This document shows positions 59,243 through 64,000 of a DNA stretch of 64,000 nt, in pieces. The notes beneath the pieces are model-generated. The model made no database searches. It was not told the origin of the DNA and worked only from the letters and a program-made list of their open reading frames with translations. The stretch comes from an uncultured Ruminiclostridium sp. Its GTDB lineage: Bacteria > Bacillota > Clostridia > Oscillospirales > Ruminococcaceae. The stretch spans positions 1 to 64,000 of the forward strand of contig CANRGJ010000009.1 of NCBI GenBank assembly GCA_947630175.1. Reading direction: 5' to 3'. The position numbers and the translations under genes were made by a program. Every line of letters starts with the position of its first letter. Position 1 is the first letter of the stretch.

Positions 59243-59728
59243 CTATACTATCTTTTTATTTTGAGGAAGCCGGCGAAAAGGAATTATTCCGTAAATTCCG
59301 ATAGCCACTAACTGCTCTACGGTCGTCCCTTTATATCCCACAAGACTTGAACCGTTTCTGCTGAACGGCCTATCAAGGGAAATCACAACAAATCTGTTAT
59401 CAAAAATATGAAGCTCATACAATGCGATCAGGCGTTCTGCCTGCTCTGCCGAAATTTCAATTATTGACCGTACGTTATCCGAATAAAGCTGAATGTCCCG
59501 TTTCACGTTGTTTTCGATGGTTATGATAATAGCTTTATCAGCGTTTACCCTTTGCAGATATGTATCAAGATATCGCATTCCCTGCAGATTGCACTCCCAG
59601 TCTAAATTTGGAAACAGCAAGATCCTGTCATTCGGCTTCGGTTTGGTCACGTGGAGCAAAGAGTTCCATTCCTTCTGGGCTGTCTTTGTCAACTTATACT
59701 TTTCTTTTATTGCTTCATTGATATTCAT
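59243..59728 (-). CDS. Glycan-locus protein of unknown function
   Basis: 161 residues, no signal peptide or TM segment: KPNDRILLFPNLDWECNLQGMRYLDTYLQRVNADKAIIITIENNVKRDIQLYSDNVRSIIEISAEQAERLIALYELHIFDNRFVVISLDRPFSRNGSSLVGYKGTTVEQLVAIGIYGIIPFRRLP. Alternating strands and helices suggest a Rossmann-like fold. I do not recognise it. Its place between two glycosyltransferase genes points to the same pathway. Confidence 0.6.
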   Translation of the reverse strand: MNINEAIKEKYKLTKTAQKEWNSLLHVTKPKPNDRILLFPNLDWECNLQGMRYLDTYLQRVNADKAIIITIENNVKRDIQLYSDNVRSIIEISAEQAERLIALYELHIFDNRFVVISLDRPFSRNGSSLVGYKGTTVEQLVAIGIYGIIPFRRLPQNKKIV

Positions 59729-59739
59729 ATAACTACCAC

Positions 59740-60723
59740 CTACAATTTCAGATTTATTTTAAGGGAAGATACCTTATAGCCAAACCATTTTTTAGCAAAT
59801 TTCATAATTATACGGAATCCCGTCTGTCCGCTGCTGAATTTTTCGTCCATTAATTCTGTTACGTTAGCATTTGATAAATATGTATTAAACAAGGAATAAA
59901 CTACATCTTCCCAGAACGGAGTGCAGGAAGCATATTGAAAAAAATAGCAGGACAGCTTCGCTCCGTAAAACGAGTTCCACGGCTTATTATTTGACGTGTA
60001 GTGAATGATATAGCAGTTATTCAACGCTTTCTGATATTCAATAAGATCGTTGCCCTTTATATATTTTAGCTTGTCCAGATAATGACCCCATTGAAGGTTC
60101 CACCTCAGATCCAGGCTTTTCACCGCATCTTTGCAGCAAAGATTAAGCGCATCCTGGTCAGGGCATCTGAAAGATCTGTTATTTTTAATTAAGGATAATA
60201 TTTTTTGGGACATTTCTCCTCTGAATAAATTTAAATTTATCAGTAAAACCCCCGAATTAAAATATTTCTGCGGGTCTATGCCGATTTTCTCAAGTTCCTT
60301 GCAGCGAAACACATTGGGGATATCGTACACTGCCCCTAATACATTTTGTCCTAAGTCAGTGTCATACAACTCTTTAATATCCTTCTTTACAATGGTATCA
60401 CAATCTAAATAAAGCGCTTTTTTCTCAGCGGGAAATAAATCACCGATAAATATTCTCAGGTACATTTCCAACTTGAAATAATCTACTTCATATAATTCTT
60501 CTATTTTATCGCTGTTTACTTCTATCATCTGAATTTTTATATTATACTGTTCTGACAGTTCCATAAACTTCAAATAATTCTGTTTTAAAAGATTCAAATA
60601 TAAAACATAAAATCTGCATAATTCCTTGTGTTTGGTATTAAACCATACCGAATAAATCGAAGCTGCAGCAGCATGGGCGTATAAATCGTTCACAGCATAC
60701 ACAACATTTATCTTATCGTCCAT
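59740..60723 (-). CDS. Glycosyltransferase family 8
   Basis: Retaining GT-A glycosyltransferase. DKINVVYAVNDLYAHAAAASIYS begins the fold and LYLDCDTIVKKDIKELY holds the DxD metal/UDP site, as in GT8 galactosyl- and glucosyltransferases; later GVLLINLNLFRG and CPDQDALNLCCKD are family hallmarks. GTG 60732 lies too close to AAGG; ATG 60723 (9 nt) is preferred, 327 residues. First glycan gene, 47 bp after the upstream recombinase gene. Confidence 0.9.
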   Translation of the reverse strand: MDDKINVVYAVNDLYAHAAAASIYSVWFNTKHKELCRFYVLYLNLLKQNYLKFMELSEQYNIKIQMIEVNSDKIEELYEVDYFKLEMYLRIFIGDLFPAEKKALYLDCDTIVKKDIKELYDTDLGQNVLGAVYDIPNVFRCKELEKIGIDPQKYFNSGVLLINLNLFRGEMSQKILSLIKNNRSFRCPDQDALNLCCKDAVKSLDLRWNLQWGHYLDKLKYIKGNDLIEYQKALNNCYIIHYTSNNKPWNSFYGAKLSCYFFQYASCTPFWEDVVYSLFNTYLSNANVTELMDEKFSSGQTGFRIIMKFAKKWFGYKVSSLKINLKL

Positions 60724-60770
60724 ATCGATCACAACCTTTTTTAATCAACAATCGTTTGATTTTTTCGGTT

Positions 60771-61703
60771 TTACCCTACTTCCTCCGCTATCAGATTTAT
60801 TGCCTGTATTTTGCTGGTTATCGTGGGTTTCTCGCAATATGCCGCCGCACTTTGCACCGACGTATTTCCCAGAATGTCCGCCAGAACGGTCACGTCTGCG
60901 CCGTGAGAGATGCACCGTTTGATGAACAATTTTCTCAATTCGCTGAAGCTGATGTCGGGGAGATACTCCTTTTTCAGGAATGAGCGAAGGCGGTACTGCA
61001 TTGTGCGGGGTTCGATGGGCGAAGTTGTTCCCGAAAGGAGATAGCGGTTTTCGGGCGCTTTGTGCTTTTTCAAAATGTCGCAGAGAAACTGCGGCAGCGG
61101 TATCTCACGGGCTTTTTTGCCCAGGTCGGTTATCATCAGCACACTTCCTTCTTCGGTGGATATGCGCTGAATCGTGCGGACTACCGTGATTTTTCCCGCT
61201 TTCAGGTCAACATCCTCCCACTTTAGGGCGCACAATTCGCCGATTCTTAATCCTGTGTAAAGGGTCATCAGTATGCCGCATTTCGTCAGGTCGGTGTTGG
61301 TGGTGAGGACCTTGTTCAGCCGTTCGCAAAGTTCATCGGTGTAGATCGGCTGTTCGGGAGGATTTTCGCTCTCCCTGCCTGTCTTTATCGTTTCCATTCC
61401 CACCGTGGGGTCGGGGTAACCGTAGGTTCTGGTCACGTTTTTCAGGATGGATTTAAGCAGGGTCGTCACGTCGTATATGTACTTTCCGTTGAAGCCCTCC
61501 GCATACAAATGCTCTACAAAGCTCTGTATGGAGTCCCGGGTAATATCTTTCAGCCTTGCCTTTTCAAAATATGGTATAATGTTTTTGTCAAGCCGTAACG
61601 TGTACTGAGCGTAGGAGCTGGGCTTGACCTTGCTTCTGACCGTAGAAAGCCACTCCTTTGTCAGGTCGGAAAACAAAATGTTTCCTAAATTTTTCCTTGT
61701 CAT
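60771..61703 (-). CDS. Tyrosine recombinase with altered active site
   Basis: 310-residue phage-integrase-family protein with SAM-like N-terminal DNA-binding domain and catalytic domain. It keeps the first Arg (TGLRIGELCALKW), the second Arg and the Tyr nucleophile region (AAYCE), but the HxLR box reads SELR and LGH reads LGN, so two conserved His positions are missing. It may be weak, need the neighbouring recombinase, or act as a regulator. Same strand and 47 bp upstream of the glycan genes; SD AGGAGA. No good promoter directly upstream in the present orientation. Confidence 0.85.
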   Translation of the reverse strand: MTRKNLGNILFSDLTKEWLSTVRSKVKPSSYAQYTLRLDKNIIPYFEKARLKDITRDSIQSFVEHLYAEGFNGKYIYDVTTLLKSILKNVTRTYGYPDPTVGMETIKTGRESENPPEQPIYTDELCERLNKVLTTNTDLTKCGILMTLYTGLRIGELCALKWEDVDLKAGKITVVRTIQRISTEEGSVLMITDLGKKAREIPLPQFLCDILKKHKAPENRYLLSGTTSPIEPRTMQYRLRSFLKKEYLPDISFSELRKLFIKRCISHGADVTVLADILGNTSVQSAAAYCEKPTITSKIQAINLIAEEVG

Positions 61704-61735
61704 TTGGTTCTCCTGTTATGGATATACTAATTCTG

Positions 61736-61757
61736 TAATTTATTCTTTTGCGAAAAA
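61736..61757 (+). repeat. Left inverted repeat of the 1.2-kb invertible segment
   Basis: 22 bp (begins TAATTTATTCTTTTGCG), perfectly complementary to the repeat at 62947-62968. Outside it, ACTAATT occurs 8 bp away, as it does in mirrored form beyond the right repeat, like paired arm sites of tyrosine-recombinase targets. Confidence 0.85.
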
Positions 61758-61794
61758 CCGATGAGAACGGGCAAATTCAGGATTTTGACGGCAG

Positions 61795-62847
61795 CTATGC
61801 CGCAAAGGTCAGACGTTTAATAAACTTCTGCTTGCGCTCCATTGAGGAATGGACGTATCTGTTAAGCGTGATCTCTACGCCAGAATGACCGAGAATTTCT
61901 GACAGAGATTTCACATCAAAGCCCATTTCAACGCAGTTGGTGGCGAACATATGGCGCAGGGCGTGAAAGTGTATTGACGGCAGGTTTGCTTTTTTCAGGA
62001 CTTTTTGGAAGCGGTATTGCATTACGCGGGGTTCAATGGGTTTTGGGGCAGAGGAAAGAATATAGGAACTTTTGTCAGAAATAAACTTTTTAATTAAAGG
62101 TATTATACAGTCGGGAATTGGTATTTCTCTGACGGAGGAATTGCTTTTTGGTTCGGTGATTATCAGTTTTGTGCCGCCTGTTACCCGTATTCTTTGAATG
62201 GTTTTGGTGACGGAAATCGTGCGCTTAGAAAGGTCTACGTCTGACCATTTTAAAGCGCATAACTCGCCTATGCGCAAGCCTGTGAAAAGGGACAGAGCTA
62301 TGCCTAATGAAGTTAAATTCTGGTTTGCGCTGAGGTATTTTTGTAAACGGGTTTGTTGGTATTTTGAGAGCAGATTTACTTCTACCCGTTTTCTTTTCGG
62401 CAAAACAACTTCTGCAATTCTGTTGCGGATATTGTAGCGGTTGACGGCGAATTTCATCACAGACTTTAAGAGTATAACAATATCAGCCACATAGTTTGAT
62501 GACAGGCCGCTTTGCAGCTTGTCTGCTATGAATTTGTGCAGAAGAGAAGCGTCAATCTTATCTGCGCAAACGTTTCCAAATGCAGGCAGGATATGACTTT
62601 CCGCTTTGCCTATATAGTTTGAAACTGTTGACTCTTTAAGCCTAAATTTCGATGATTCCAGCCATTCCCAAAAAAGGGTTTTTACCGTCAGACCTGTCTC
62701 GGAATAGCTTTGATTTTCCTTGAATTTTTTGATTTTTTGCCTGACTTCATCATCGGTCTTTCCATAGAAATATCTGAGTCTATGACAGTTTTTGTCCGTC
62801 AGCCGTCCTTCGTACCGTCCGTCCCTTCGCAGATAAATATTTTCCAT
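61795..62847 (-). CDS. Tyrosine recombinase, complete active site, inside the inverted repeats
   Basis: 350 residues from ATG 62847 (AAAGGACG ahead; the ORF start at 62874 lies under the opposite promoter). N-terminal AP2-like/SAM-like domain (YLRRDGRYEGRLTDKNCHRLRYFYG), then the full catalytic set: TGLRIGELCALKW, HALRH, LGHSG and NRYVH with the Tyr. It is close kin of the recombinase at 60771. The gene is completely bracketed by the perfect inverted repeats, so it probably inverts its own segment. A weak TATAAT (62924-62929, minus) could be its promoter. Confidence 0.88.
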   Translation of the reverse strand: MENIYLRRDGRYEGRLTDKNCHRLRYFYGKTDDEVRQKIKKFKENQSYSETGLTVKTLFWEWLESSKFRLKESTVSNYIGKAESHILPAFGNVCADKIDASLLHKFIADKLQSGLSSNYVADIVILLKSVMKFAVNRYNIRNRIAEVVLPKRKRVEVNLLSKYQQTRLQKYLSANQNLTSLGIALSLFTGLRIGELCALKWSDVDLSKRTISVTKTIQRIRVTGGTKLIITEPKSNSSVREIPIPDCIIPLIKKFISDKSSYILSSAPKPIEPRVMQYRFQKVLKKANLPSIHFHALRHMFATNCVEMGFDVKSLSEILGHSGVEITLNRYVHSSMERKQKFIKRLTFAA

Positions 62848-62867
62848 TATTTTTTCGTCCTTTCTTG

Positions 62868-62896
62868 TTGACATTTCCCCGTTTTTGTGATATGAT
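62868..62896 (+). promoter_or_regulatory. Strong outward promoter inside the invertible segment
   Basis: TTGACA (62868-62873), 17 bp, TATGAT (62891-62896) with extended -10 TGA. It points right, out of the segment, into the terminator at 63011. If the segment inverted, it would point left into the recombinase at 60771 and the glycan operon, starting about 100 nt before that gene. Confidence 0.7.
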
Positions 62897-62946
62897 ATTT
62901 TCGGTTCTGTTAACAGTTATCCAATTATATTTTAGTTTAATTTTCT

Positions 62947-62968
62947 TTTTTCGCAAAAGAATAAATTA
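62947..62968 (+). repeat. Right inverted repeat of the 1.2-kb invertible segment
   Basis: 22 bp (TTTTTCGCAAAAGAATAA at its start), the exact reverse complement of 61736-61757. Together they bound 1,233 bp holding the complete recombinase gene and the outward promoter. TTAGTG beyond it mirrors the ACTAATT arm on the left. Confidence 0.85.
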
Positions 62969-63010
62969 GTGAAAATTAGTGTTAAGAATTTATCTTGTTT
63001 AAAACGAAAA

Positions 63011-63048
63011 AACGGGCAGATTTTCAATCTGTCCGTTTATGTTTTTAT
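63011..63048 (+). terminator. Terminator facing the inverton promoter
   Basis: AACGGGCAGATT-TTC-AATCTGTCCGTT then TATGTTTTTATTT. It would end the short RNA made by the outward promoter in the present orientation. Another hairpin, CTGTAAGC-AGTTA-GCTTACAG (63061-63081), follows. I see no gene between 62969 and 63209. Confidence 0.88.
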
Positions 63049-63209
63049 TTGATAAAAAGTCTGTAAGCAGTTAGCTTACAGGTTATAATGTTACGACTTT
63101 TTTTGCAAGAAAAATAAGACAAAGCAGTTTTAGCGAGTGAAGCACAACAAATGTTTACAAAGGCTGCTTTAAAAATTTACTTGTTTCTCAATAAGATATG
63201 TTATTCCTT

Positions 63210-63640
63210 TTACTTTTTGTCATTATTTTTCTTCATCGCTTCATAATGTTCTGCAAGGCAGAACGCACATTCCGAGTGTGTCATATCGGTAAAACTGCGC
63301 TGTCTGAGGTTCGTTTCCCCGACGATTATCTGTGCCTTATTATCGTCAAGATCGATGTAGATGACGGCAGGAGCTTCGGTAAGTCCTGCAAGCTCGGCGG
63401 CTTTCTTTCAGTTGTGACCACTGAGGATTGTGTAATTACCGTCTTTTTTCCAAACCGCTAACGGCTCTATTATGCCGTTTCCCTTAATTGACTGCACCAT
63501 ATCGTCAAACCGTTCCCCTTTGTAAAGTTTGAATTTGTGATGGAGACTGCTCCCCGCTTATTTCCGTAAGTGGATTCGGGGCAGCTTTTTCTTTTGTATT
63601 CACTGTTGCTGTTGCCCTCGTTTCTCTTGAATATTTTCAG
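63210..63640 (-). pseudogene. Broken ParB-like (partition/nuclease domain) gene
   Basis: Read on the minus strand the pieces HKFKLYKGERFDDMVQSI, NGIIEPLAVWKKDGNYTILSGHN, KKAAELAGLTEAPAVIYIDLD and TNLRQRSFTDMTHSECAFCLAEHYEAM form the ParB/Spo0J N-terminal domain found on clostridial conjugative elements. A TGA (63408-63410) interrupts GHN-x-KKAAELAG where Arg is usual, a frameshift separates the N-terminal piece (KAAPNPLTEISGEQSPS) around 63535, and the C-terminal DNA-binding part is missing. It is a decayed gene. Confidence 0.8.
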
Positions 63641-63645
63641 CGGAG

Positions 63646-63864
63646 TTATAATATCTTGTCTATCGGCTTTATTTTGCCGCCCGTCGTTTCAGGCTCTGTT
63701 TTAACTGTCAGCCTTGAGGTATTGAGATATTCCGTCAGCTTGTCCACATTCACAAGAAAACGTCTGCCCGCTTTCACCGCCACTATTTCACCGCTGGCGA
63801 CCTTTGCCCTGATAAAATGTACCGGGAGATTAAAAAGGGAGGCGGCAGTCTTGATCGTTTCCAT
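63646..63864 (-). CDS. Excisionase-like helix-turn-helix protein
   Basis: 72 residues: METIKTAASLFNLPVHFIRAKVASGEIVAVKAGRRFLVNVDKLTEYLNTS is the short MerR-like/excisionase DNA-binding domain seen next to integrases of conjugative transposons. It could be a directionality factor for one of the nearby recombinases or a leftover of the element that left the ParB remnant. The rest of the window (63865-64000) shows no supported gene. Confidence 0.72.
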   Translation of the reverse strand: METIKTAASLFNLPVHFIRAKVASGEIVAVKAGRRFLVNVDKLTEYLNTSRLTVKTEPETTGGKIKPIDKIL

Positions 63865-64000
63865 TCTCGGAGGGTTTGAATCCTGTCATTTTTGTGTCCT
63901 TTCATATTGCGCTCCCGCCGCTTTTATAATGGCTATGGAGCTTATTTTTGGTGGTATGAAAATTTGCTTCTTTGCTGCTTCGGTATGGGCAGATCATTCC

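Noticed and set aside
60733-60770. Terminator between the 60771 recombinase and the GT8 gene
   Set aside because: There is a weak AATCAA/TTGATT stem but on the minus strand it is followed by A residues, so it should not stop the operon.
63198-63461. Plus-strand ORF of 87 residues
   Set aside because: Antisense to the ParB-like remnant, whose minus-strand pieces match a known domain far better.
1-64000. tRNA, rRNA or known riboswitch
   Set aside because: No cloverleaf with a GTTCRANNC loop, rRNA or recognisable riboswitch core was seen by eye in the intergenic regions; a covariance-model scan was not possible here.

Overview
The window looks like chromosomal DNA from a low-to-medium GC, endospore-forming Firmicute of the Ruminococcus/Oscillospiraceae type. 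The reasons are a CIRCE-controlled hrcA-grpE-dnaK-dnaJ operon, a GerA-family germination cluster with YetF-like and DUF4363 partners, a YtfJ (GerW-type) protein, ScpA/ScpB, GTG and TTG starts with strong GGAGG sites, and near-consensus sigma-A promoters with 17-bp spacing. The taxon is inferred from gene content only.

Layout: (1) 1-5.1 kb, the heat-shock operon on the minus strand. (2) 5.1-9.8 kb, two paralogous solute-binding lipoproteins, each preceded by a nested-palindrome element and a homologous promoter, with a degenerate 30-bp tandem repeat between them. (3) 9.9-23.1 kb, plus-strand housekeeping: a TtcA-like thiolase, an LRR surface protein, an M50 protease, scpAB, a DUF2953 protein, ytfJ, a D,D-carboxypeptidase, small enzymes, a pseudouridine synthase and a three-gene biotin transcarboxylase-like set. 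(4) 23.1-29.0 kb, five secreted proteins with C-terminal xPxTG-like/TM/Lys-Arg tails on the minus strand. Interleaved with the first two are three tiny plus-strand hydrophobic-peptide genes facing antisense RNA genes, plus two unpaired antisense RNA genes. (5) 29.1-35.5 kb, galT, a zinc-ribbon protein, an MBL hydrolase, rel and recJ. (6) 35.6-40.4 kb, the germination cluster. (7) 40.5-46.1 kb, a signalling operon: a lipoprotein that fuses a solute-binding domain to a 5'-nucleotidase C-terminal domain, a hybrid histidine kinase, a stand-alone metallophosphoesterase and a DUF5662 protein. (8) 46.2-51.0 kb, two MATE transporters, a DUF389 protein and a small membrane protein. (9) 51.4-60.7 kb, an eight-gene surface-glycan operon with two FrhB-type/pyruvyltransferase fusions. 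(10) 60.8-63.0 kb, two tyrosine recombinases, one inside a 1.2-kb segment bounded by perfect 22-bp inverted repeats. (11) 63.0-64.0 kb, mobile-element remnants (broken ParB-like gene, excisionase-like gene).

The two most interesting systems are these. First, the small peptide/antisense RNA array at 23.1-25.3 kb has the architecture of par/fst type I toxin-antitoxin loci: convergent strong promoters, a shared terminator, a Shine-Dalgarno-sequestering hairpin, 5'/3' mRNA complementarity, and a short direct repeat shared by each toxin start and its antisense RNA. The repeat differs between units but matches within each unit. Second, the glycan operon lies downstream of what looks like a self-encoded inverton. 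A strong outward-pointing promoter inside the segment now fires into a terminator; inversion would aim it at the first recombinase gene and the glycan genes. Both are readings of the sequence, not tested facts.
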